Source: Weeksellaceae bacterium (lineage in GTDB: Bacteria; Bacteroidota; Bacteroidia; Flavobacteriales; Weeksellaceae). Taken from it: DNA of 64,000 nucleotides. Below are positions 8,860 to 18,108 of this stretch, one piece after another. The position numbers and the translations under genes are program-made. The notes beneath the pieces were generated by a model. The model worked only from the letters and a program-made list of their open reading frames with translations. It did no database searches and was not told where the DNA came from. How positions within the stretch are numbered: position 1 is the stretch's first letter; every line of letters begins with the position of its first letter. The stretch lies in contig OX460916.1 of assembly GCA_949788275.1 (NCBI GenBank), forward strand, positions 1,302,001 through 1,366,000. Reading direction: 5' to 3'.

Positions 8860-9267
8860 CTACTTTGGGTTTATAACGTTGTTAGACTTGTTTGTAAAGA
8901 GGTGGGAAACAACTTCTAGCTTGTCTTGTTTAAACAAAGCTATATCGTTTAAAAAGAAAGGGGTAAAATGATAAGTTTCACAATCAACGATACCGAAAAT
9001 TTTCTGGTTAGGCTCAAACATTACAAATCCTCGACGTTCGATAGGCTTGGTATTGAGCTTATACAAAACAACATCATTTAGAAACAGATGACGATGGTGG
9101 CAATCTTTAACGCCAACGGCAATATCGAGCGTATCAAAATCCAAGGCCGTTGTATGCCAATTAAATTCATTGTATGCTTTGAAATAAATCGTATGCTCAA
9201 TTTTTTTAGCGTAACCAATCACTTTATTTTTAGTTCGCAGGCGGTAATAGTTTGTCCAAACTTCCAT
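8860..9267 (-). CDS. Hypothetical protein with an internal duplication
   Basis: 135 residues, no signal peptide or membrane segment. Two related segments are visible: 'HHRHLFLNDVVLYKLNTKP' and 'YHFTPFFLNDIALFKQDKL', with about 50 residues between them, suggesting two copies of a small beta-rich unit. It diverges from the methyltransferase gene at 9406 across 138 bases. I do not recognise the family. Confidence 0.65.
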   Translation of the reverse strand: MEVWTNYYRLRTKNKVIGYAKKIEHTIYFKAYNEFNWHTTALDFDTLDIAVGVKDCHHRHLFLNDVVLYKLNTKPIERRGFVMFEPNQKIFGIVDCETYHFTPFFLNDIALFKQDKLEVVSHLFTNKSNNVINPK

Positions 9268-9405
9268 GGTACAAAGTTTACATTTTTTTATGAAATATCA
9301 TCTAAACTATGTTATTCTTTGTGCATAAAAAAATATTATTTCTTTATATTATTTCATTCTTTTCATTTTTCTAGCTTACTTTTACCCTCACATTTAATAA
9401 AACTT

Positions 9406-9939
9406 ATGTACAAAGTATATCCCGAAAAACGTTATAATGAAACGCTGAAACTTGTTGATCAATTTATCTCTAAAGACGATAAAATCTTAGATTTAGGTGT
9501 ACGTAATCCATTTACTGAAGTAATGATTGAAAATGGTTATCACGTGAAGAATACCAACGGTGAAGATTTAGATTATTATGCCGCTCATTTACAAAAGATA
9601 GACGCTACCTTTGTAACTGGTTTTGAAATTTTGGAACATTTGGTGAATCCAATGACACTTTTAATGAATTTACCAGCCGATAAATTATTGGTGACTGTGC
9701 CTTTAAAATTATGGTTTTCGGCTGCTTATCGCAATAAGAAAGATCCCCGTGATGTCCACTATCACGAATTTGAAGATTGGCAGTTTGATATGTTATTGGA
9801 AAAGGCTGGTTGGAAAATTATTCATCGCCATCAATGGACGCACCCCACTAAAAAAATAGGGATTAGACCTTTATTAAGACAATTTACTCCACGCTATTAC
9901 GCTGTTTATGCTGAACGAGACACCACATTTACTTACTAA
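9406..9939 (+). CDS. Class I SAM-dependent methyltransferase-like protein
   Basis: 177 residues from the ATG at 9406; a longer frame back to 9088 would overlap the divergent gene and reads as low-complexity, so I reject it. 'KILDLGVRNPFTEVMIENG' occupies the place of the SAM-binding motif I and 'FVTGFEILEHLVNPMTLL' that of the post-II motif common in small glycan or sugar methyltransferases. Its last 32 bases overlap the glycosyltransferase gene, so the pair is translated together and probably acts on the same polysaccharide or glycolipid. Confidence 0.75.
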   Translation: MYKVYPEKRYNETLKLVDQFISKDDKILDLGVRNPFTEVMIENGYHVKNTNGEDLDYYAAHLQKIDATFVTGFEILEHLVNPMTLLMNLPADKLLVTVPLKLWFSAAYRNKKDPRDVHYHEFEDWQFDMLLEKAGWKIIHRHQWTHPTKKIGIRPLLRQFTPRYYAVYAERDTTFTY

Positions 9940-10789
9940 ATATGCCATTGTAATCCCCGCTTATAATGAATCTTCGTTTATAGGCGTTACCTTAGATTCA
10001 CTGATTGCACAAACGCTTCTCCCTATTGAAGTAATTGTGGTTGATGATAATTCATCCGATAATACGGCAGCAATTGTGAGGGATTATACGAAAAAGCATT
10101 CATGGATTAAATTGTTGCAGATAACATCTAAAAGCGAACATCAACCTGGAAGTAAAGTTATACAAGCCTTTCAAAAAGGTTATGATCAGTTACAAGAAAA
10201 CTATGAAATTATTGTCAAGTTAGATGCTGACTTAGGAATTCCTTCCAATTATTTCGAATGTATTTTGGCTCATTTCAACCAAGATGAGCGTATAGGTATG
10301 GTTGGTGGATTTGCCTATATTGAACAAAATGGTCAATGGATCTTGGAAAACTTAACCGATAAAGACCATATTCGCGGTGCTTTTAAAGCTTACCGAAAAG
10401 CATGCTTTGCTGAAATTGGTGGACTTCGATCACAAATGGGCTGGGATACGGTTGACGAATTATTATGTCGTTTTTATAATTGGAAAATCGTAACCATTGA
10501 ATCACTTCACATTAAGCATTTAAAACCTACAGGGGCTAGCTATAATAAAGCAGCTTTATATAAACAAGGCAGTGCCTACTATACATTAGGATACGGATTT
10601 TGGATTACCTTAATTGCTGCGGCAAAGTTAGCCTTCCGAAAGAAAAAACTCGGTTATTTTTTCTCTTACTTACAGGGATATGTCTCTGCATGGAAGAAGA
10701 AATCACCGAAAATGGTCGATAACGAACAAGAAAAATTTATACGTAATTATCGTTGGAAAAAAATTATAACAAAACTGGGCTTTCATTGA
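9908..10789 (+). CDS. Family 2 glycosyltransferase
   Basis: 293 residues. The GT-A fold is clear: 'YAIVIPAYNESSFIGVTLDSLIAQT', 'VIVVDDNSSDNT' and the metal-binding 'KLDADLG' DxD motif. 'GGFAYIEQNG...RGAFKAYRKACFAEIGGL' and 'MGWDTVDELL' form the acceptor half, typical of the ED-type catalytic region. Overlaps the methyltransferase upstream. Ends in a stem-loop terminator that includes its stop codon. The acceptor substrate cannot be told. Confidence 0.88.
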   Translation: MLNETPHLLTKYAIVIPAYNESSFIGVTLDSLIAQTLLPIEVIVVDDNSSDNTAAIVRDYTKKHSWIKLLQITSKSEHQPGSKVIQAFQKGYDQLQENYEIIVKLDADLGIPSNYFECILAHFNQDERIGMVGGFAYIEQNGQWILENLTDKDHIRGAFKAYRKACFAEIGGLRSQMGWDTVDELLCRFYNWKIVTIESLHIKHLKPTGASYNKAALYKQGSAYYTLGYGFWITLIAAAKLAFRKKKLGYFFSYLQGYVSAWKKKSPKMVDNEQEKFIRNYRWKKIITKLGFH

Positions 10790-10801
10790 AGCCCAGTTTT
10801 G
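10770..10801 (+). terminator. Terminator overlapping the glycosyltransferase stop
   Basis: CAAAACTGGGCTT pairs with AAGCCCAGTTTTG around a short loop; T-rich on both strands. Confidence 0.75.
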
Positions 10802-11073
10802 TTATAAAGGTATTTCTGATTATTTTCTAACAATATTTTATTCCCTAACCAAGGGGGTAAAACCATACCCAAACTCCCCTTCCTATCTCTTTTTTATTAA
10901 TTAAAATTTCTTCCAATGTTGGCTCTAAGAGTACTAGATGTGTACTTTATTTTTCAAAATCAATAAATTATTTTAGTTAAAAGACTGTAAGACAATATTT
11001 CATAAAGAAAAAAGAGTTAAATTAACATATCAATATAGAATATAAGTAAAAAACCACCTAAACCTATGTATGT

Positions 11074-14000
11074 ATGAGAAAAATCTATTTAATTATTTTA
11101 ACCTTTTTAACCTTACTTTACACAAGAGCGCAAGAAAAACCAGGGGGCACAAACCTGGAAGTAGAATTGTGGTTAAAAGCAAATGCCGTATCCCCTAACC
11201 TCCCTGCAGATAACGATGATGTTATTTTTTGGCAAGATATGTCAGGTAAAGGTCATGACTTTGGTCCTGGAAATAACTTCGTTCCTAGTTACGTTAAAAA
11301 CTCCATGAATTATAATCCTTCGGTTAATATCTATAATGATGAAGATGCTACGAGTACTGAAAACCGCCGAAGAAAATTACAAACACTGAATGATTTTCCC
11401 ATCGATCTTGGTAAATCCTACTATTTTTTTTGGGTTTCATCCGCCAATATTGATGGAAGCAGTACGAATTCCATTGTTTTATCCTTGAACTCACCAACTG
11501 CAGCAACTTCAACCGTATTGGGCTGGAATAGCACAGTAGGGAAAATTTTTCACCGAACACGAGGTACGCGTTATATATACAATAACGATTTAGACAAAAC
11601 GTATGGTATTGCTGTCGCTATTCTACCCAATACAACGTCAACTCCTCAAGAACAATACTTTAATGGTAAAAAAAATAGTGGCAGTATCACTGGCCGAATA
11701 ATGAATGGTCGTTCTACGAAAGCTGTAATTGGTAGTTTAAAAGATGATACCAGCATTACAGATTATTTCGAAGGAGAAATCCAAGAAATCATTGTGCTCT
11801 CTGCCAATGTAGGTAGCCCTATTGCTCCAATAGAACTTCAAAAAGTCCAATCCTATTTAGCCATCAAATACGGTATTGCTTTAGATCCTACTCAACAACC
11901 TAATTATATTAACTCGGCCCAAAATGAATTTTGGACCGGTACTCAAAACAATGGTTATCAAAATGATATATTTGGTATCGGTCGAGATGATGCCAGTGGT
12001 TTATATCAAAAACAATCGACTAACTTCGGGAAACGAACGATGACTGTTTTTGTTGGTGATTTTAAAGAAACCAATCATGAAAACACAGGTATTATTGCCA
12101 ACAACACTTTTTTAACCTTTGGATCGAACAAAGAAGATAATTCTAGAGATTACATTCATCCTGCGGGTACAAATTTCCAAAATGGAAGCTTAGCGTTGGA
12201 TATTAATGAGATTAACAATGTGGTTTTAAAAGCCCAAACATTTGGTGATCAAAATTTTACCGTCAATATAAAACCTCACATTTCAGCTGATTATGTTTTA
12301 GTATCGAGTAATCCTAATTTTGTACCTTCCCAAACGAGAATCTATTTAAATGATGAGGAAAGCATTACTCAGAATGTCTTGATTAACGACCGCGATTACA
12401 TTGCGTTTGCATTTCACGCTGTCGCTCCTGGAGGTGTCTCCAAAGGAATAAAACTATGGTTACGTGCCGACGATCCCAATAGCATACGACTAGTTCAAGG
12501 AACAGCCAACAATGTGGATGCTTGGCGAGATCAAACACCTAATAAAAACAATTATTCATTTGATGCTGTTAAAGGTGTAACCAATAAGAAGCGTCCTACT
12601 TTTATAGCGTGTGATCCTCGCGTAAATTATAACCCAACCATTGATTTCGGGTATGATGATTATTTAGCAATTACCCAAGGTCCAATGGCTGATGATGCAC
12701 CAAACGATTTCACCTCTTTTGTAGTCTATCATGCTACGAATTATGCTGCTGTTAATCGTTTATATACACATGGTTTTGGTTCAACAGATCCCCGTGACGA
12801 CAAACACAACCGTAGACCATCTATGGGATTTGCACCAGGTGAAGGGGTAGGTCGTATTCGAAATAGCGGGGGAAGTCCAGGTCAAACGAACGTGGATGGA
12901 ACAAAATCGGGATTTAACAAAGGTACGACAGCACTTCAAATGATCAATACACATAAAGCCAATGGTGTAAGAGGGAATGGCTATGCGATCCATGATTTTG
13001 GAGGTTGGCAGGAAAAAGTAACTGCTACAGGCCTTTTTGGCGATGGATTTAAAATGGCTAGCGGTAGTACTTTGGGTGGAGCTAGTTTAGCGACCTCTAC
13101 CTTTCAGGGACTTATTGCCGAAGTGTTCTTCTATGAAAGAGCATTAACAGCTGAAGAACAAGACCGTGTTCGTTCTTATTTAGGAATGAAGTATGGTATT
13201 ACATTAGACGTTGATGCTAGTAATACAAGTCCTGGAAACAATTATGACTACATTTTATCTGATGGAGTAACCACGGTTTGGAAAGGAAATACATCCAATG
13301 CGGCTTATCACAATAATGTAGCTGGTGTAGTTCGCGATGATGATGCAGACATCCATATCAATAAATCAAGATCAACTGCAGCTAGTTCCATTGTGACTAT
13401 GTTAACTCCAGGAACTGAACTATGCAGCGTAGAAAGCAATACTTTATCTGAAAACTTAGCTGCCATATTTTGGGGAAGTAATGGAATGCCATGGAATGGT
13501 TCAATCGATTATTCAACAACTCCTGGAATCTGCGGAGAACTAGATCAACGGTTACAACGAGTTTGGAAAGCACAGAAAACGACTATTGGCCAACAAACCA
13601 TGACCATTCGGGCGGGTGGCCCTGCATTTTTATACGACGGTCCAGGCTGGAAAGTGTCTTTATTGGTTGCTAAAAATGCGGAAGATTTTGCAAACAACAA
13701 TTGGGCTTTAACCATCCCTGGTGAATTAAAAAATGGACAACACGAATTCAATTACACCTTTACCGATGAATATACTTTTTTTACTTTTGGAGCAGAAAAA
13801 GAGCCCGCTGTTTGCGAAACCTGTGAATTCAATGGCACTAAACGGATCGAGTTCATCAATCATAAAACATGGAACAAAGGGCAAAGATTACAAACATTCA
13901 ATCTAGGCGATAACTTTACCGCTAAAGTTGAAGTAATCGATCCTGATGGTGTTGTAAGACCCAAATACCCTAAAGGATCTTCTCGTAAATCACTGCGCGG

Positions 14001-15561
14001 TTTACGCAAAGGGAAAAAGGCATCCAATACGAATCCCGTCACCACTAAAATCACTTTCTCTAAAGCAGCGGCTGCTTCTTTTGAAATATTTGAGATCGAC
14101 CGCTATGCACGTAAATTCAACCAAGTTGAAATCTATGGAATGTGTGGAGGTCATAAAGTATTTCCTAAACTCACTTACATCACCAACGAAAATAAGAGCA
14201 CCTATACCATTGATCCTATCACTCAAAATGTTGCAAATGCAAAGAACAAGTCGTCGGGCTACCTCCACAAAAAAGGAAGAATGCATGTAGAATTCGACAA
14301 AGCAGTTGAAGAAATATACATCGTGAATAAGATCGATTTCACCTCCTCATCCGGAGGATATAAACGATTAGGCATTGGCGCTATGGACCTTTACTGCCCA
14401 ACTCCTCTACCTCCACCAACAGACGATGGATTAATCTTTACCAAAGAAGCATCATCCCAAGTTTTACTTTGTGAAGAAGTTAATTACACCTTCCGCATTA
14501 CCAACATCAGCTGTGAAGATAAAACGGTTAATTTTAAGGATGTGTTACCAGCGGGATTAAAATGGGTGACCGAGTCACTATCCATAAATGATGCTCTTGC
14601 TCAGAACGCGCAAATCAATGACTATTCATCTACTGCAACCATGTCGATTGATAATCTCGTTATTGCAGGCTCAACAACCGTTACATTAAGAGCACAAGCC
14701 GTATTTGATCTAGATGCCACTTCAAAAGTTTATGCTAACCGTGCTGAACTACACTATACACAAAATGGTGGTCTCGAAACCTTGGCAAGTTGTGATCGTT
14801 TTTCAAAAGGGTGTGAAGCGTCCAAAACGATAGCCTTACCGACTGTTCGACCTACACCTATTAGCAGTAGCATTTTAATGAATTCTGCCTGTTACAGTGC
14901 TCAAGACGAATTAACCATTACCTTAAATTTTAACAATCCCAATGCATTAACTTTTCAAGAATTATTTCTCGATGCTAGTTTCGATGATAATTTCACTTAT
15001 ATCCTTAACAGTATCAGTTCTCCCACCCTTAATCTAGGTGGAAGTGTTAGCATTTCAGTTGATGAAGGTCAAATAGAAATTGAAGGATTACAACTCCCAA
15101 CAGGAAGTCACACCATTACATTTAAAGTCAAAGTGCCCGATGAAAGCGAATTATTAATCGATCCCGAAACTTTATTGCCGGTCCCTTTTTCGTTGGTCTA
15201 TGATCTAAGTTCAGAAACCGAAGATAGTTGCCAAGACGTAGCAACACTTAATGCCACAGGCGAAATTGAGCTACCATTTTGTACCACCTGTACAGAATTA
15301 CCCAATACTTCGGCTCCTACAGAATTTACACCCATTGGTATTTCATCCTTGAAAGACCAAATTGAAGGATGGCCAGCCAATGTTGCCAATGGATTTGTTG
15401 CGATTGAATCGTCTAAAAAAGGATTTGTAATGACGCGTACAGCTGCAGCTGCTATCAAAAACCCTACGCAGGGCATGATTATCTACGACACTGAAGACAA
15501 GTGTATTAAATTGTATAATGGTACTCTTTGGAACTGTATTAAGCGAACCTGTAATAAATAA
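11074..15561 (+). CDS. Very large secreted multidomain protein (LamG-like, DUF11, C-terminal module)
   Basis: 1495 residues. The signal peptide ends near 'LYTRAQ'. Two LamG/concanavalin-like units are visible: 'VELWLKANAV...' (about 29-272, ending 'VQSYLAIKYGIALD') and 'GIKLWLRADDPNS...' (about 458-703, ending 'VRSYLGMKYGITLD'). A third unit without the lectin half follows at 730-920. Residues about 1118-1236 ('FTKEASSQVLLCEEVNYTFRITN') are a DUF11 repeat, with a second related beta domain after it. The last 65 residues ('KGFVMTRTA...GMIIYDTEDKCIKLYNGTLW') match the module in the genes at 2511-4880. No type IX secretion C-terminal domain is seen. Probably a surface adhesin-like protein; this is inference. 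Confidence 0.85.
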   Translation: MRKIYLIILTFLTLLYTRAQEKPGGTNLEVELWLKANAVSPNLPADNDDVIFWQDMSGKGHDFGPGNNFVPSYVKNSMNYNPSVNIYNDEDATSTENRRRKLQTLNDFPIDLGKSYYFFWVSSANIDGSSTNSIVLSLNSPTAATSTVLGWNSTVGKIFHRTRGTRYIYNNDLDKTYGIAVAILPNTTSTPQEQYFNGKKNSGSITGRIMNGRSTKAVIGSLKDDTSITDYFEGEIQEIIVLSANVGSPIAPIELQKVQSYLAIKYGIALDPTQQPNYINSAQNEFWTGTQNNGYQNDIFGIGRDDASGLYQKQSTNFGKRTMTVFVGDFKETNHENTGIIANNTFLTFGSNKEDNSRDYIHPAGTNFQNGSLALDINEINNVVLKAQTFGDQNFTVNIKPHISADYVLVSSNPNFVPSQTRIYLNDEESITQNVLINDRDYIAFAFHAVAPGGVSKGIKLWLRADDPNSIRLVQGTANNVDAWRDQTPNKNNYSFDAVKGVTNKKRPTFIACDPRVNYNPTIDFGYDDYLAITQGPMADDAPNDFTSFVVYHATNYAAVNRLYTHGFGSTDPRDDKHNRRPSMGFAPGEGVGRIRNSGGSPGQTNVDGTKSGFNKGTTALQMINTHKANGVRGNGYAIHDFGGWQEKVTATGLFGDGFKMASGSTLGGASLATSTFQGLIAEVFFYERALTAEEQDRVRSYLGMKYGITLDVDASNTSPGNNYDYILSDGVTTVWKGNTSNAAYHNNVAGVVRDDDADIHINKSRSTAASSIVTMLTPGTELCSVESNTLSENLAAIFWGSNGMPWNGSIDYSTTPGICGELDQRLQRVWKAQKTTIGQQTMTIRAGGPAFLYDGPGWKVSLLVAKNAEDFANNNWALTIPGELKNGQHEFNYTFTDEYTFFTFGAEKEPAVCETCEFNGTKRIEFINHKTWNKGQRLQTFNLGDNFTAKVEVIDPDGVVRPKYPKGSSRKSLRGLRKGKKASNTNPVTTKITFSKAAAASFEIFEIDRYARKFNQVEIYGMCGGHKVFPKLTYITNENKSTYTIDPITQNVANAKNKSSGYLHKKGRMHVEFDKAVEEIYIVNKIDFTSSSGGYKRLGIGAMDLYCPTPLPPPTDDGLIFTKEASSQVLLCEEVNYTFRITNISCEDKTVNFKDVLPAGLKWVTESLSINDALAQNAQINDYSSTATMSIDNLVIAGSTTVTLRAQAVFDLDATSKVYANRAELHYTQNGGLETLASCDRFSKGCEASKTIALPTVRPTPISSSILMNSACYSAQDELTITLNFNNPNALTFQELFLDASFDDNFTYILNSISSPTLNLGGSVSISVDEGQIEIEGLQLPTGSHTITFKVKVPDESELLIDPETLLPVPFSLVYDLSSETEDSCQDVATLNATGEIELPFCTTCTELPNTSAPTEFTPIGISSLKDQIEGWPANVANGFVAIESSKKGFVMTRTAAAAIKNPTQGMIIYDTEDKCIKLYNGTLWNCIKRTCNK

Positions 15562-15611
15562 TCACATCCCACTACAACTATTTAGCTTTGTGGAATTATA
15601 AAAATATATGT

Positions 15612-16106
15612 ATGAAAAACCTATTCACTATCCTATTATTTTCTGGTATCAGTTTTCTTTCTGCTCAAGTAGCTATTGGAAAAGAAACCGTTGATGGAGA
15701 TGGACTACTCGACTTCAAATCGGGGACGACCAATGGAATCATTCTACCCATGGTGAACCAACTACCTTTAGCTCCAGCCAATGGAACTATACTCATGGAT
15801 CAAAACGATTTGAAAATAAAAATCTATGAAAATGACCAATGGACAATGCTGACAGACACTGGAAGTATTCATCAACACATCGTCAATACCTCAGAAGAAA
15901 CAGAACAAAAAATCATTATTGGATCAGCCGAAAGCATAGCCGATGGCATTGTCGTCTTAGAATCAGATGATAAAGCGCTTATATTACCGAAAATAGAAAA
16001 TCCACATCTCCATGTAAAATCACCCCATCCTGGGATGATTTGCTATGATACAGCCAGCAATTCATTAGCTGTATTTGATGGTTTAGTATGGAGCTATTGG
16101 AAATAA
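15612..16106 (+). CDS. Small secreted protein with two copies of the YDT...W module
   Basis: 164 residues from the ATG at 15612; the in-frame start at 15588 would add eight residues ahead of the signal peptide. Signal peptide to 'SFLSAQ', then 'VAIGKETVDGDGLLDFKS' and two modules: 'GIILPMVN...GTILMDQNDLKIKIYENDQW' and 'ALILPKIE...GMICYDTASNSLAVFDGLVW'. It lies 50 bases after the giant gene, whose C-terminus has the same module, and is followed directly by a repeat copy. Function unknown. Confidence 0.78.
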   Translation: MKNLFTILLFSGISFLSAQVAIGKETVDGDGLLDFKSGTTNGIILPMVNQLPLAPANGTILMDQNDLKIKIYENDQWTMLTDTGSIHQHIVNTSEETEQKIIIGSAESIADGIVVLESDDKALILPKIENPHLHVKSPHPGMICYDTASNSLAVFDGLVWSYWK

Positions 16107-16107
16107 T

Positions 16108-16215
16108 TGGGCGGCCGCTACGCGCTGGGCTTTGCGCTATATCTTTGCTGCAAGAACATCTCGGTTTATTCAAACAAAGGTGGCAGCAAAGGATGCCGCT
16201 TCAATCCCTGCCGCA
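16108..16215 (+). repeat. Interspersed repeat, subfamily A, copy 3
   Basis: A complete copy: GGGCGGCCGCTACGCGC at the left, TATCTTTGCTGC and GGCAGCAAAGGATGCCGCT as inner arms around a 31-base loop, ATCCCTGCCGCA at the right. It begins two bases after the stop codon. Confidence 0.9.
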
Positions 16216-16241
16216 TTCTTTACTTAAAATAAGATTACCCT

Positions 16242-16280
16242 AAAAAAAGCACCTCTGTTCTTCACAGAGGTGCTTTTTTT
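16242..16280. terminator. Bidirectional terminator
   Basis: GCACCTCTG (16249-16257) pairs with CAGAGGTGC (16265-16273), with an A-run before and a T-run after. Confidence 0.85.
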
Positions 16281-16413
16281 AGGTATCTCGTATAGAAATT
16301 GAAGTAAATCTGGAATTCAGTCTCTATTTTTTCCAATTCAATATGATAATCGGTATATTTACACCTTTCATAGAACGCATAATCAATGCTTACAAAATCC
16401 TAACGCTTCATCT

Positions 16414-17172
16414 ATGGTACGCCTATTTTTATTTTTCATCCTTTTCTCGACTTACGCCATAGCCCAGCCCAAGCTTCTAACGGGATCTGTAGTCGTTGAT
16501 GATGGTCTGTATTCCTCAACAGCCTCGGGTGTATACATCGAAAACCTACGCTCTTTTGCGAAAACCCGCTCCAATGAAGACGGCAACTACTCTATTCCTG
16601 TCAATATTGGAGATACCGTCCAATTTTCTGCTGATTTCTTAGACACACGTAAAATTGTTATCACGACCAATCTTTACACCAAAGGTGTGCTTAAAACCCA
16701 TTTAAACATTGCCGTCATAGAACTGGAGACAGCCAATATTGGCATGTCAAAAGATTTAAACAAATACCGATTTAAAACCGACGATAAAACAATCCTCTAC
16801 AGTCGATTGGGCTTAGATCAACGGTTGAGAGATTTAGAACCTCAACGCGATATTGCCAAGTTTAAACCGATGGATGTCCTTAATCCTGTTCGGTTAATAG
16901 GCCATATGAATGGTTTTTATCGTGACCAAAGAAGGGTTCGTAACTTTGAAAACAAATTGGAATTGATTAACGAAGTGCGGTATTATTTTCCAGAAACGTT
17001 TTTCACAAAAGAATTGCATATACCTGAACACAAAATCAATGAATTTTTAAACTATGTTAGTGAACGCTACGATTTGAGACAAAAAGCACTCAACCGACAG
17101 TTTGAGCAAATTGGTTTTGAATTGGAACCTTTTGCCATTACCTATCTCAAGGAATTAAAAGGGGAATCTTAA
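16414..17172 (+). CDS. Secreted CarboxypepD_reg-like protein, first of three paralogues
   Basis: 252 residues, signal peptide to 'AIAQ'. The N-terminal part ('LLTGSVVVDDG...GVYIENLRSFAKTRSNEDGNYSIPVNIGDTVQFS') has the pattern of the carboxypeptidase-regulatory-like beta sandwich found on many Bacteroidetes envelope proteins. A second, helical domain contains 'LYSRLGLDQRLRDLEPQRD' and ends in 'ELHIPEHKINEFLNYV'. That second domain is shared by the next two genes. No enzyme motif is visible. Probably an envelope protein of unknown role. Confidence 0.8.
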   Translation: MVRLFLFFILFSTYAIAQPKLLTGSVVVDDGLYSSTASGVYIENLRSFAKTRSNEDGNYSIPVNIGDTVQFSADFLDTRKIVITTNLYTKGVLKTHLNIAVIELETANIGMSKDLNKYRFKTDDKTILYSRLGLDQRLRDLEPQRDIAKFKPMDVLNPVRLIGHMNGFYRDQRRVRNFENKLELINEVRYYFPETFFTKELHIPEHKINEFLNYVSERYDLRQKALNRQFEQIGFELEPFAITYLKELKGES

Positions 17173-17256
17173 GGCAATCATAAAGTGCTATTAAAATTAC
17201 GTTAAGCTTATTTTTTTTAACGATTATAGATTAAATTCGTTGAAACAACCAATGCT

Positions 17257-18036
17257 ATGCGATTATCCTTCACCCTCTTTTTAGGCCTACTATTACACTG
17301 TTTATCATTTGGACAATCGATTAAAGGGCAAATGAAATTTGATGACGATAAAGTGTCTGATTTATTTGTAAAGAATATACTTATTCAAAATCAGCGCACG
17401 AAACAGAAGGTACACTCCGATGTAAAGGGTGAATTTCAAATCACCGCTGTTCTCGGAGATACCATTTCTTTTCAATCCGATTTTATCAATAAACGCTATA
17501 TCATTGTCCGAGAAAATCATTTTATAAAAACTAAAAACGAGGTGTTTGTAGAACAAGCCATCATTAATCTGCAAGAAGTAAAACTACACAATTTAGATAA
17601 AAATCTTACCCAAAACATTCGTATGAAAGAAGATAACATCAATCAACTCTATCTTTCATTAGGTTTAGATCCATCTATACGCGATATTAAACCCAAACAA
17701 AATTTTAGTGAATTTAATGGTAGTGATTTATTCAATCCTATACGCTTGGTGAATCACTTAACAGGTAGAAATAGAAAAGGAAGAGCCATACAACAGTACG
17801 AGAATAAATACGAGAAGTTAGATCATATTGAGGCTATTTTTGGCGAAGATTACTTTGTCTCTGAGCTTAAAATTCCCAAAGAAAAGATCAAAGAATTTAT
17901 TCGGTTTGTGGATGCCAAACAAAACTTAACACAACTCTATAAAACAGCCACAGTCGAGATAATGGAAGATGTCATGGTACAGCGCAGTCAGGAATATTTA
18001 AAACTACTTCGCGATGCTGGCGCTAAAAAAGATTAG
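17257..18036 (+). CDS. Secreted CarboxypepD_reg-like protein, second paralogue
   Basis: 259 residues, signal peptide to 'SFGQ'. It aligns with the preceding gene by eye throughout: 'SIKGQMKFDDDKVSDLFVKNILIQNQRTKQKVHSDVKGEF', 'LYLSLGLDPSIRDIKPKQNF', 'ELKIPKEKIKEFIRFV'. It begins 84 bases after the first paralogue. Function unknown. Confidence 0.8.
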   Translation: MRLSFTLFLGLLLHCLSFGQSIKGQMKFDDDKVSDLFVKNILIQNQRTKQKVHSDVKGEFQITAVLGDTISFQSDFINKRYIIVRENHFIKTKNEVFVEQAIINLQEVKLHNLDKNLTQNIRMKEDNINQLYLSLGLDPSIRDIKPKQNFSEFNGSDLFNPIRLVNHLTGRNRKGRAIQQYENKYEKLDHIEAIFGEDYFVSELKIPKEKIKEFIRFVDAKQNLTQLYKTATVEIMEDVMVQRSQEYLKLLRDAGAKKD

Positions 18037-18108
18037 ATTTACTCGCTGCTGCTACTCTATTTATACCGTATATTCGTACAACAATTACGCCCTTTAATTT
18101 ATTTATTA

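Noticed and set aside
9088-9405. In-frame 5' extension of the methyltransferase
   Set aside because: It overlaps the divergent gene at 8860-9267 and translates to F/S-rich sequence unlike any methyltransferase; the ATG at 9406 opens the recognisable part.
15979-16173. Minus-strand frame with a cysteine-rich start
   Set aside because: It lies across the end of the small secreted protein gene and the repeat; its N-terminus is only the translated repeat.
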